Shown here: piece after piece, positions 28,581-35,700 of the stretch
Numbering within the stretch: the first letter of the stretch is position 1
Layout of the letters: every line of letters begins with the position of its first letter
Source of the DNA: JAYOEY01 sp038120295
GTDB taxonomy: Bacteria > Pseudomonadota > Alphaproteobacteria > MPNO01 > UBA2964
Assembly (NCBI GenBank): GCA_038120295.1
Contig: JAYOLL010000012.1
Location: 33,092-97,091, forward strand
Length of the DNA: 64,000 bases
Reading direction: 5' to 3'
Position numbers and translations under genes: made by a program
The notes under the pieces: generated by a model
What the model was told of the DNA's origin: nothing
The model's input: only the letters and a program-made list of their open reading frames with translations
The model's database searches: none

Positions 28581-29414
28581 TCAGGCCGGTATGACCCTGT
28601 CGGTGCCCTCGATCTGGATGCGGTAGCCCGAGCGCGTATGCGGGTAGTAATCCCATAGTGCGCGGTGGTGGGTGCAGCGATTGTCCCAGAACGCCACCGA
28701 ATGGGGCTCCCAGCGGAAACGCACCTGAAAATTCGGATGTTCGCAGTGCCGGTAAAGGTAATTCAGGACCGCGTCGCTCTCGTCCTTCGAGACCCCGCAA
28801 ATTTGCGTGACGAAGATCGGATTGACGAACAGCAGCTTTTTCCCCGTCACCGGATGTTTGGCGACGATCGGCTGTTCCGTGACCGGCAGGTTGTTGTTTG
28901 CCGTCCGGGCGAACGCGCCGGCGCCGTCATGCAGGGCGGTCATGCCCTCAAGATAACGCTTCATGGCGTCCGACAGCGCGTCGTACGCGGCGTACATGCT
29001 GGCGAACATGGTGTCGCCGCCGCCTGCGGGCGGCACGGTATGGATATAGAGAATGGTCCCCATTGGCGGGGTTTCCATGCAGGATTGATCGGTGTGCCAG
29101 ATTTCGTTGCCCGACACCGAGGTGGAGTTCTCGTTGAAATGCAGCGCCCGAACGGCGGGGTAATCGTCGAGCTGCTTCGAGTTGGTGCCGTCGCCGCCGA
29201 CGCTGACATGCAGCTTGCCGAAATGCTCGCCCAGCGCCTGCTGTGTCGCATGGGTCAGTTCCTGGTTGCGGAAGAACAGCACCAGATGCTGCATCAGAGC
29301 CTCGCGCAGATCTTCCACCGTATCCGGCGACAGTTCCTGCGTAAGATCGATGTTCTCGATATAAGCGCCGATATTGGGCGTCGCCGGGGTGACCGAAATT
29401 GTTTTGTATGCCAT
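28581..29414 (-). CDS. TauD/TfdA family dioxygenase
   Basis: A 277-residue 2-oxoglutarate/Fe(II) dioxygenase of the classic TauD size. ATG 29414 (MAYKTISVTP) has GGAAGAACGCG upstream. Iron ligands are the His and Asp in EIWHTDQSCM and the distal His in DNRCTHHRALWDY. The C-terminal Arg in GYRIQIEGTDR binds 2OG. The family hydroxylates sulfonates, aryloxy acids or carnitine-like compounds, and the actual substrate is unknown. It forms a two-gene unit with the GST. Upstream, within 105 bp on the same strand, lies the terminator of an sRNA-like unit. Confidence 0.9.
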   Translation of the reverse strand: MAYKTISVTPATPNIGAYIENIDLTQELSPDTVEDLREALMQHLVLFFRNQELTHATQQALGEHFGKLHVSVGGDGTNSKQLDDYPAVRALHFNENSTSVSGNEIWHTDQSCMETPPMGTILYIHTVPPAGGGDTMFASMYAAYDALSDAMKRYLEGMTALHDGAGAFARTANNNLPVTEQPIVAKHPVTGKKLLFVNPIFVTQICGVSKDESDAVLNYLYRHCEHPNFQVRFRWEPHSVAFWDNRCTHHRALWDYYPHTRSGYRIQIEGTDRVIPA

Positions 29415-29518
29415 CGCGTTCTTCCTGCCTGAAACGACTACGGCAAGCATGACTCCAAAGTGCGGAGTGGGCAAAACCAAAAACAGCGGCTTGCGTTACA
29501 GACTGTCCGGTTCCTGAG

Positions 29519-29605
29519 AAATAAAACGGCGGTCTGCGTTGTCAGACCGCCGAAGTTTGACGGGATGTCCGCGGGGAAAACGGAGAGCCCGTCTGACCTC
29601 AATAC
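29519..29605 (-). ncRNA. Candidate sRNA unit 1 with C-rich loop and terminator
   Basis: On the minus strand a roughly 87-nt transcript can be drawn. A TATATT box (29612-29617) precedes GTATTGAGG. Stem-loop 1 follows: outer GACGGG/CCCGTC at 29559-29564/29588-29593, inner TCCG/CGGA, and loop UUUUCCCCG. A Rho-independent terminator ends it, with arms 29527-29536 and 29543-29552 (10 perfect pairs) followed by TTTTATTT (29519-29526). No ORF with a ribosome site is visible. A second unit with the same layout lies 182 bp upstream. The 5' end is a guess from the conserved block; no clear -35 box is seen. Confidence 0.6.
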
Positions 29606-29696
29606 AACTTCAATATAGGATGCCCAGGGCTGGGACGATGTGACGACTCGCACACTTCTGTCGTTTCCAGGCCGTCTGGGATCGGGAGGTAGACTT

Positions 29697-29787
29697 CTGA
29701 AAAGAAAGCGGCGATCCGTTCGTTGAACCGCCGCAATATAACGAGATGCCCAAAGGGGAGAGTGGGCAGTTCGTGTGAGCCTCAATA
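29697..29787 (-). ncRNA. Candidate sRNA unit 2, tandem homologue of unit 1
   Basis: It repeats the plan of unit 1 with changed stem sequences. An AATATT box (29794-29799) and TGTATTGAGG come first. Stem-loop 1 has outer ACGA/TCGT (29741-29744/29771-29774), inner TGCCC/GGGCA (29747-29751/29764-29768) and loop ACUCUCCCCUUU. The terminator stem GCGGCG/CGCCGC (29708-29713/29729-29734) is followed by TTTCTTTTC. The stems differ from unit 1 but still pair, while the C-rich loop and the block at 29780-29802 are conserved. That pattern is expected of structured RNA and not of chance hairpins. Confidence 0.58.
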
Positions 29788-29821
29788 CAGTTGAATATTG
29801 GAGCGGGAGAAGAATCGTGGC

Positions 29822-29835
29822 GTGATGAACATCAC
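29822..29835. promoter_or_regulatory. Palindrome upstream of sRNA unit 2
   Basis: GTGATG-AA-CATCAC, six-base arms, lies about 25 bp upstream of the likely -10 box of unit 2. It has the size of a dimeric regulator site. The regulator is unknown. Confidence 0.35.
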
Positions 29836-29901
29836 AGAGATTAGAGGATTTCCCCTGCAATCGGCACTTGTCTTCTCATGAAACCGTCATCGAGCCGAAG
29901 T

Positions 29902-29917
29902 TGACCACGTGTGGTCA
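29902..29917. promoter_or_regulatory. Palindrome between ppk2 and sRNA unit 2
   Basis: TGACCAC (29902-29908) and GTGGTCA (29911-29917) form a 7-2-7 inverted repeat downstream of ppk2. It may be an operator or a weak RNA stem. Nothing more can be said. Confidence 0.3.
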
Positions 29918-30005
29918 GTCAGGGTCGGCCCAGCGTCTCCTTACTTCGGAAGCGCCATTCGTAGCCGTCACCGCCGGGCTCGCGGCCGCAGCTGGAGAAA
30001 CCCGT

Positions 30006-30818
30006 TTACCCCTCGCCCAGCACTTCGCGGGCCATACGCAGGGTTTCCGCATCGAGTTCGGGCGGCGACAGGTCGACATCGCGCGCGAACGCTTGGGTGA
30101 CGGTCTTCAGCACCGCGATCCGCGCATAACGCTTGCTGTCGGCGGCTATCACGCTCCAGGGCGCCGCATCGGTCGAGGTTCGCGCCAGAATCTCGGCGGC
30201 GGCCTCGAGATAGGCTTCGCGTTTCAGGTGGCTTCGGAAATCGGCTGCCGAGATTTTCCAGCGTTTGTGCGAATCTCTTACACGCTCCGCCAGGCGTGAT
30301 TTTTGCTCTTCGGCGCTGACATGCAGGTAAATCTTGACGATCCGTGTGCCTGCGTCGATCAGCGTTTCTTCGAACCTGTTGATTTCGTCATAGGCGCGCC
30401 GCCAGTTGGCTTCTGTCGTCAGCCCGTCGACCCTTTCGACGAGAACGCGCCCGTACCACGACCGGTCGAAGATGCCGATAAGCCCCGCCTCCGGCAGGCG
30501 CTGCCAGAATCTCCAAAGATAATGATGCCGCGATTCTTCCGCAGTTGGCGGGCCGATCGGCCAGACATCGTAGAGGCGTGGGTCGAGTTCCGCCGTCATG
30601 CGACGGATCGCCCCGCCCTTGCCGGCAGTGTCCGAGCCTTCGATCACAACAATGCCGGTCAGGTTGCGTTTGAAATAGCTGATCGAGATCGACCGCATCA
30701 GATACTGAAGCGACCGCAGTTCGGCGGCGTAGACCTTCTTGGACAGGCGAGGATGCTTGCCGTCGGCCGGAAAAGGCAAGGACCTGCCGTTATTTCCGGA
30801 GATTCCGGTTTTGGCCAT
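30006..30818 (-). CDS. ppk2: Polyphosphate kinase 2 family protein
   Basis: A 270-residue PPK2, which uses polyphosphate to phosphorylate nucleotides (or the reverse). The Walker A is EGSDTAGKGGAIRR, the Walker B/lid motif is FDRSWYGRVLVERV, and the conserved GPPTAEESRHHYLWRFW segment is present. ATG 30818 (MAKTGISG) has GAGG upstream; a start at 30854 would run into the terminator region. The class (ADP, AMP or both) cannot be decided by eye. The gene is flanked by candidate sRNAs on both sides, and a strong terminator stem lies only 38 bp before its ATG, so its own promoter must be very short or its expression depends on read-through. Confidence 0.9.
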   Translation of the reverse strand: MAKTGISGNNGRSLPFPADGKHPRLSKKVYAAELRSLQYLMRSISISYFKRNLTGIVVIEGSDTAGKGGAIRRMTAELDPRLYDVWPIGPPTAEESRHHYLWRFWQRLPEAGLIGIFDRSWYGRVLVERVDGLTTEANWRRAYDEINRFEETLIDAGTRIVKIYLHVSAEEQKSRLAERVRDSHKRWKISAADFRSHLKREAYLEAAAEILARTSTDAAPWSVIAADSKRYARIAVLKTVTQAFARDVDLSPPELDAETLRMAREVLGEG

Positions 30819-30855
30819 AAGCAGACCTCGTAAAAACGTCCCAGACCCGGACAAG

Positions 30856-31015
30856 AAAAAAGCCCGGTACCGAAGTACCGGGCTAAGTTTTACAGGGAGG
30901 CTTCACGTCTAGAAGACGTTGGATCCGAAGACCCATTTCCGGGTATTACGCCCGGAACTCATACCGGCATGGGAGGGGCCGGAAACTCCTGAAAGTAGAA
31001 ACTTTCTTTCAATAC
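30856..31015 (-). ncRNA. Candidate AbcR-like sRNA beside an LsrB/VtlR-type regulator
   Basis: The minus strand shows five stems in a row. They are GAAAGT/ACTTTC (30991-31006), CCGGC/GCCGG (30964-30982) with loop CCCTCCCAT containing CUCCCA, a 7-bp TTCCGGG/CCCGGAA stem (30937-30957), ACGTCT/AGACGT (30905-30919), and a 10-bp terminator with a UUCG loop (30861-30884) followed by six Ts (30856-30861). A second unpaired CCTCCCT lies at 30894-30900. CUCCCA in a hairpin loop, a strong terminator and a position next to lsrB/vtlR are hallmarks of AbcR (alpha-r15) sRNAs, which repress ABC-transporter mRNAs. The 5' end is uncertain; a TATAAC box at 31078-31083 would lengthen it. It could instead be a ppk2 leader. 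Confidence 0.55.
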
Positions 31016-31127
31016 TCTACTAAAACTCTAATCGGCGATCCTTTGCGCGGGGCACTTCTGACCGCCGCCCGATGATTGTTATATAGGCTGACTGTTTCTG
31101 GTAAGCCACTGGAAACTGAGCAACCCA

Positions 31128-31148
31128 GATATGCAAAAATTGCATATC
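31128..31148. promoter_or_regulatory. 21-bp perfect palindrome downstream of the LysR gene
   Basis: GATATGCA (31128-31135) and TGCATATC (31141-31148) flank AAAAT. It lies between the lysR stop (31196) and the sRNA candidate, about 45 bp upstream of a TATAAC-like box. It contains T-N11-A spacing, the general form of LysR-type operators. It lacks a T-run, so a terminator role is less likely. Confidence 0.45.
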
Positions 31149-31195
31149 GGTAAAATTGTTCAATTATATCAGTAAATTACTGGAGTTTCCGGGGC

Positions 31196-32086
31196 CTATC
31201 TACGGCTCTCATTTATTCTGCGAAGCAAAAACTCGCGGAACACAGCCACCCGCCGCGAGTGCCGCATTTCTTCCGGATAGACGAAAAAGGCGCGGTGGAC
31301 CGGCCCTTCATGCTCCGGCAGGACCGGAATCAGTCCACTGGTGAGACCTGTCATGTAGTCCGGCAGCGCTGCGATTCCGAGCCCGGATGCCACTGCCCGG
31401 TAGATGCCGTACAGATTGTTGACCTGCAGCACCGGCCGGCGCGGATCGTTCGGCTCCCGCCCTTCGCGCAGCATCCAGTTCAGATCGGTGAAGGAATGGT
31501 GGTAGGTCTCGTCGTAGGCGACCAGGCGGTGGTTATCCAGATCGGCGATTGAGTGCGGCATGCCGTACCGTTCCAGGTAATCCGGCGCCGCGAACGCGCC
31601 ATGATGCAGGTCGAACAGATGGCGCTGGATAAGATCGGCCTGCTGCGGGGGCGACAGTCGGATGGCGACATCGGCCTGTCGCATGGACAGGTTTAGCTCG
31701 TCCTCGCGGACGATCAGCGAGACGTCGATTTCGGGATACATCTCGACGAAATCCTTGAGCCGCTCGGTCAGCCACATGGATCCGAATGCCACCGTCGTGG
31801 TGATACGCAGCTGGCCGCGTGGCCGTTCCATCGTGTCGGTGACAGCCGCTTCGGCGCGCGACAGTCGCCGCGCGATATCCTGAGCCGCCTCGTACAGCGT
31901 TTCGCCGGCCTCGGTCAGATTCAGACCCCTGGCATGCCGGTGAAACAGCGGGACTCCGATATCGGCCTCAAGCGCGCCGATCTGCCGGCTGACGGACGAC
32001 TGGGTCAGGTTCAGCCGATCGCCGGCATGGGTAAAGCTGCCCGCTTCGGCGACGGCGTGAAAGATGCGCAGCTTGTCCCAGTCCAT
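31196..32086 (-). CDS. lsrB: LysR-family regulator, LsrB/VtlR type
   Basis: A 296-residue LTTR. The start MDWDKLRIFHAVAEAGSFTH and the helix-turn-helix with LNLTQSSVSRQIGALEADIG match the LsrB/VtlR branch I know from Sinorhizobium and Brucella. The effector domain contains VAIRLSPPQQADLIQR and ends with the YPEEMRHSRRVAVFREFL segment, also typical. In Rhizobiales this regulator controls oxidative-stress and envelope genes and activates the neighbouring abcR sRNA. Here a candidate AbcR-like RNA lies directly downstream, on the same strand. The assignment to LsrB is from memory of the family and should be confirmed by a tree. Confidence 0.8.
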   Translation of the reverse strand: MDWDKLRIFHAVAEAGSFTHAGDRLNLTQSSVSRQIGALEADIGVPLFHRHARGLNLTEAGETLYEAAQDIARRLSRAEAAVTDTMERPRGQLRITTTVAFGSMWLTERLKDFVEMYPEIDVSLIVREDELNLSMRQADVAIRLSPPQQADLIQRHLFDLHHGAFAAPDYLERYGMPHSIADLDNHRLVAYDETYHHSFTDLNWMLREGREPNDPRRPVLQVNNLYGIYRAVASGLGIAALPDYMTGLTSGLIPVLPEHEGPVHRAFFVYPEEMRHSRRVAVFREFLLRRINESRR

Positions 32087-32141
32087 GACGTCATCCTGCC
32101 AGAAATCGCTGCCGGCCTACAGGCCCTACCCCCTCCCTGAC

Positions 32142-32211
32142 CCTCCCCCGCTCCTCGGGGGAGGAATCTTAAGCGGCGGTACTACTCCTCCCCCCGTTTT
32201 CTGGGGGGAGG
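32142..32211. repeat. Two adjacent C/G-rich hairpins between lysR and trxB
   Basis: CCTCCCCCG/CGGGGGAGG (32142-32164, loop CTCCT) and CCTCCCCCC/GGGGGGAGG (32187-32211) sit in the 154-bp gap. Both arms read CCCTCCCC-type sequence, as in intergenic palindromic repeats common in alphaproteobacterial genomes. They could stop transcripts leaving trxB but have no T-run. Confidence 0.7.
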
Positions 32212-32240
32212 TTGGGAGGGGGGCTTGCCGCCTCTCCGCC

Positions 32241-33206
32241 TTATTCCGCCGCCGCAGCCGGCGCCGCGTGTCCGGCAACGAACTTTTCGGCTTCGAGCGC
32301 TGCCATGCAGCCGGTTCCTGCCGCCGTGACCGCCTGCCGGTAGGTGCGGTCCTGTACATCGCCCGCGGCGAACACGCCCGGCACGCTGGTCGCGGTCGAA
32401 TCCGCCGCCGTCAGGATATAGCCCTCGTCGTCGATATCGACATGGCCGCGAAACAGCTTCGTCGCCGGATCGTGCCCGATGGCGATAAACAGCCCGTCCA
32501 GCGCCATGTCGGTTACGGAATCGGTCTTGAGGTTGCGAATTCTGATGCCGGTGACTCCGAGCGGGTCCTCGTCGCCCACTACCTCCTCGACGACGCTGTC
32601 CCAGACCACCTCGATCTTTTCGTGGGCGAACAGCCGGTCCTGCAGGATTTTTTCCGAGCGCAACGCATCGCGCCGGTGGATCAGCGTCACCTTCGTCGCA
32701 TGATTGGTCAGGTACAGCGCTTCCTCGACCGCCGTGTTCCCGCCGCCCACCACGGCGACTTCCTTGCCGCGATAGAAGAAACCGTCGCAGGTGGCGCAGG
32801 CCGAGACCCCGAACCCCTTGAATTTCTCTTCGGTCGGGAGGCCCAGCCAGCGCGCCTGGGCGCCGGTCGCAATCACAACCGAATCGGCGGTGTAGACCGT
32901 GCCGGAGTCGCCGGTGCAGCGGAAGGGCCGCGACGTGAAATCGACGTCGACGATCAGGTCGTTATGCATCGCCGTGCCGACATGCTCGGCCTGTTTCTGC
33001 ATCTGCTCCATTAGCCAGGGGCCCTGGATTACATCGGCGAAACCGGGATAGTTCTCGACATCGGTCGTAATCGTCATCTGGCCGCCCGGTTCCATGCCCG
33101 TCACCAGCATCGGCGAAAGGCTGGCGCGCGCGGTATAGATCGCCGCAGTGTATCCGGCGGGGCCGGAACCGATGATCAGAACGGGGGCGTGGAACGTATC
33201 GGCCAT
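32241..33206 (-). CDS. trxB: Thioredoxin-disulfide reductase
   Basis: FAD enzyme that reduces thioredoxin with NADPH. ATG 33206 (MADTFHAPVLIIGSGPAGYT) gives 321 residues; the longer open frame has no support. FAD motif GSGPAGYTAAIYTARA is at about 13-28. The redox-active CATC lies in SACATCDGFFY, the NADPH motif is GGGNTAVEEAL, and a C-terminal FAD motif FAAGDVQD is present. It lies 34 bp downstream of a C/G-hairpin pair in reverse orientation to clpS. The dispersed repeat at 33286-33384 sits in its upstream region. Confidence 0.96.
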   Translation of the reverse strand: MADTFHAPVLIIGSGPAGYTAAIYTARASLSPMLVTGMEPGGQMTITTDVENYPGFADVIQGPWLMEQMQKQAEHVGTAMHNDLIVDVDFTSRPFRCTGDSGTVYTADSVVIATGAQARWLGLPTEEKFKGFGVSACATCDGFFYRGKEVAVVGGGNTAVEEALYLTNHATKVTLIHRRDALRSEKILQDRLFAHEKIEVVWDSVVEEVVGDEDPLGVTGIRIRNLKTDSVTDMALDGLFIAIGHDPATKLFRGHVDIDDEGYILTAADSTATSVPGVFAAGDVQDRTYRQAVTAAGTGCMAALEAEKFVAGHAAPAAAAE

Positions 33207-33285
33207 GGCGAAAATGAAATCCTCTGAAAGTGTGCCTGTGCGTCGAATATAGGGTCTCATACCGTCTTGTCGAGTTGTCCCGATG

Positions 33286-33384
33286 CTTCGAGACGCCCGC
33301 CTGCGCGGGCTCCTCGGCTTGAGGATGTTTTCTGCCTTCCTCATCCTGAGGAGCCGTCTTCGGAACGAAGGCGGCGTCTCGAAG
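33286..33384. repeat. Dispersed palindromic repeat of the CTTCGAGACGCC type
   Basis: Outer arms CTTCGAGACGCC (33286-33297) and GGCGTCTCGAAG (33373-33384) enclose CCTCATCCTGAGGAG-type sequence with further internal stems. This element type is widespread in intergenic DNA of alphaproteobacteria. It fills most of the trxB-clpS divergent gap (33207-33475), leaving little room for both promoters. Confidence 0.75.
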
Positions 33385-33475
33385 AATCGGCGTGACTCTG
33401 GACAGAATATCTCCCGGCATGGCACAGTATCCATACAAACTCTGTGGCCGGATGCGCAATGCGCAAGGAGGGCGC

Positions 33476-33780
33476 ATGAGCGAGATCGACACAACGCCCA
33501 GAACGAAGACGCGGCCCAGGGCAAAGAGACCGCGGCTCTATAAGGTCATCCTGCTGAACGACGACTACACCCCACGTGAATTTGTCGTCGCCGTGCTGAG
33601 CGTCGTATTCCGGATGAACGAGGAAGAGGCGCTGAACGTCATGCTGACGGCGCACGGCAAGGGAACGTGCGTGGTCGCCGTTTCACCCGCGAGATCGCCG
33701 AAACCAAGGCAACCGAGGCGACCGAACTGGGCAGGCGGGAAGGCTACCCGCTGATGTTCACGATAGAGCCGGAAGAATGA
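33476..33780 (+). pseudogene. clpS: ClpS adaptor, interrupted by a one-base frameshift
   Basis: ClpS delivers N-degron substrates to ClpA. ATG 33476 after AAGGAGGG gives an intact N-terminal two thirds: RLYKVILLNDDYTPREFVV (binding loop with NDDYTP), the substrate-pocket helices and AHGKGTCVVAV. At TTT 33681-33683 the frame then shifts into unrelated sequence. One extra base there (TTTT) restores FTREIAETKATEATELGRRE and the normal end at TGA 33778-33780. A missing T in a homopolymer is a likely sequencing error. clpA, usually the next gene, is absent; a convergent unrelated gene follows instead. Confidence 0.8.
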
Positions 33781-33792
33781 CCTCGATGGCCG

Positions 33793-35700
33793 TTAGAACC
33801 CGAACATGTGGTCCAGGCTGAACGTCCCGTTCGCGCCCAGGAGTCCATGATAGCCGAACAGGCGGCAGGTGGTGTCGCGGATGATGACATAGGCGCCATC
33901 GCCGGCTACTTTGCGCTCGCTCGCCTCGAAAATCTCTTCGTACCGCCAAAGGCGGGACCCGCCGCAGGCGATCTCCAGTTTCCGTTCCGCGACCGTTTCG
34001 CCGTCGGCGCGGGTTAGATAAAGCCATGTATCGGACGTGTCATGCCACGGCGTCGACGCCGGATAGATAAGGTGGCATAGCGTATCGAGCGGCGCGTCGC
34101 CGAGCCGAAGGAACAGCCGGGTCGACAGGCCGGGTGCGCGGCCTGCATAGCTCTGCGGTTCGTTGCGCCAGGTCAGCACGGTGTTGAAGACATGCGCGCC
34201 GAAGCTGGTCTCAGCGGCGTGGCCCGACGCCCGGTCCTCGTAGCGGAACAGCGCATGTAGCCAGCCGTCCGCCTCTCCGCCCTTGGAGAAATCGTAGACC
34301 AGTTCGATATGTCCGTACCCGTCTTCGAGAATTGCCCCGTCGTTGGCCAGCGCACCCATATCCAGCGCTTCGGCGTGATCCCGCGGCAGCCGGCCGAAAT
34401 CGTGACGGGCGCGCTCGCGCCCTGACGGGTCGATCAGCAGCGCCGCGATCGGCAGTTTGGCCTGCGTCGTCGACATCGGTGTCGGCAGCGCGATCGAGCG
34501 CCAGCGGTCCGGCGGCAGGACCGGCGCCGGCAGGATGAAACCCTTGCCCATCAGGTTGCCGAGATCGGCAATACCGGGATCGGGCTTCAGGTCGGCTCGC
34601 TCGACATTGGCATGCGCGATACGTCGCCTGTTGCCTTCCGTGACCTCGTAGCGCGGCCGCACGAAATGTTTGCCGGCCTGGATTTCCACCTGTTCGGGCC
34701 AGCGTGCGCCGGGCAGCAGTTCGGCGACCGACAGAGCGCGGGTCGCATAGCCGGGAATTTCCTCATCGAGCAGCGCGATTTCGCTGCGGCCCATGAGGTT
34801 GAGCCCGATTTCACCGGCCGGGATCGGTTCGGGGTGCGAATTCTGGATCCAGAGCACCACATCCTCGCCGTCTTTCGGGGCCGGCAGGCCGGCATAGCAA
34901 TCGGACGGCCAGGCGTTGGCGTCATGCGTACAGGACAGTGCGATCCCGTCTTCGGACCAGACATCCAGCGCGTATTTGACGACATCGTGCCCGCGGATGC
35001 CGCTGGCATGCAGGAACAGCTGCCCGGTGAAATCGCCCAAGCCGAACCGTGCCCTGATGTCGCCGCTGTCGATTCGGATTGCGGCGTCAGCGGTTTCGAT
35101 CCTCTCGTCCCATTCCGCCAGCTCTGTTCCGTCCTCGCCGAACAAAATTGCGTGAAGAACGATTTCTCCCGCGCCATAGCGCGACCAGTAATTGGCGGTG
35201 GCGAGTCGCGTATGCATGCCGGCTGAATCGCGGAAATAGACGAAATTCGTGGCAAAATTGATCGGGTCCAGGTAGGCCCGGTCATCGGTCAGCCAGTTCG
35301 CATCGATCCGCACCTCGTCAAACGTGGCGACATCCATCGAATCAGGGAGCAGATGCCGGATGTGATCGACGATCCGGTCCGAATCGAACGCAGCGACCAG
35401 CAGCAGCTTGGCATTGCTCGATGGCAGTTCGGTCACCGGCTGCGCGGGCTGGCCCGCCAGCGATTTTCCAATGGTTTCGATGTCCTGTACGTAGCCGTCG
35501 GAGAAATCGACCCTCGACAGGTCGTAGAATTCGGCCATTCCCGAAAACAGCCCCAGCGGGTCATAGACCGCCACGGCGTCCGCGGCCGCCAGCCGATCGA
35601 TCAGCGCCGCCATACGCCGCGCCGCCAGCGGATGGCTGATCGCCTTGTAGAACGCATTGCCGCCCTTGACGTTGCTGAAGGTCTCGATAGTCAGCGGCAT
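33793..35700 (-). CDS. Uncharacterised 635-residue protein
   Basis: I do not recognise this protein. ATG 35700 (MPLTIETFSN) overlaps the stop of the upstream oxygenase gene (ATGA), so the two are translationally coupled. The N-terminal about 140 residues look alpha/beta (LIDRLAAADAVAVYDPLGLF, SNAKLLLVAAFDSDRIVDHI), like a small Rossmann-type domain with a GGNAFYKAI lead. The rest is Trp/Asp/Gly-rich and probably beta: YFRDSAGMHTRL, VVLWIQNSHPEPIP, TWLYLTRADGETVAERKLEI, with several sheet-like repeats. No signal peptide or membrane helix is seen. The coupling points to a shared job with the oxygenase. Confidence 0.75.
   Translation of the reverse strand: MPLTIETFSNVKGGNAFYKAISHPLAARRMAALIDRLAAADAVAVYDPLGLFSGMAEFYDLSRVDFSDGYVQDIETIGKSLAGQPAQPVTELPSSNAKLLLVAAFDSDRIVDHIRHLLPDSMDVATFDEVRIDANWLTDDRAYLDPINFATNFVYFRDSAGMHTRLATANYWSRYGAGEIVLHAILFGEDGTELAEWDERIETADAAIRIDSGDIRARFGLGDFTGQLFLHASGIRGHDVVKYALDVWSEDGIALSCTHDANAWPSDCYAGLPAPKDGEDVVLWIQNSHPEPIPAGEIGLNLMGRSEIALLDEEIPGYATRALSVAELLPGARWPEQVEIQAGKHFVRPRYEVTEGNRRRIAHANVERADLKPDPGIADLGNLMGKGFILPAPVLPPDRWRSIALPTPMSTTQAKLPIAALLIDPSGRERARHDFGRLPRDHAEALDMGALANDGAILEDGYGHIELVYDFSKGGEADGWLHALFRYEDRASGHAAETSFGAHVFNTVLTWRNEPQSYAGRAPGLSTRLFLRLGDAPLDTLCHLIYPASTPWHDTSDTWLYLTRADGETVAERKLEIACGGSRLWRYEEIFEASERKVAGDGAYVIIRDTTCRLFGYHGLLGANGTFSLDHMFGF

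Noticed and set aside
29527..29552. The stems at 29527 and 29708 as ordinary REP repeats
   Set aside because: They are oriented the same way, each followed by a T-run on the minus strand and preceded by a second conserved stem, which fits terminators of small transcripts better.
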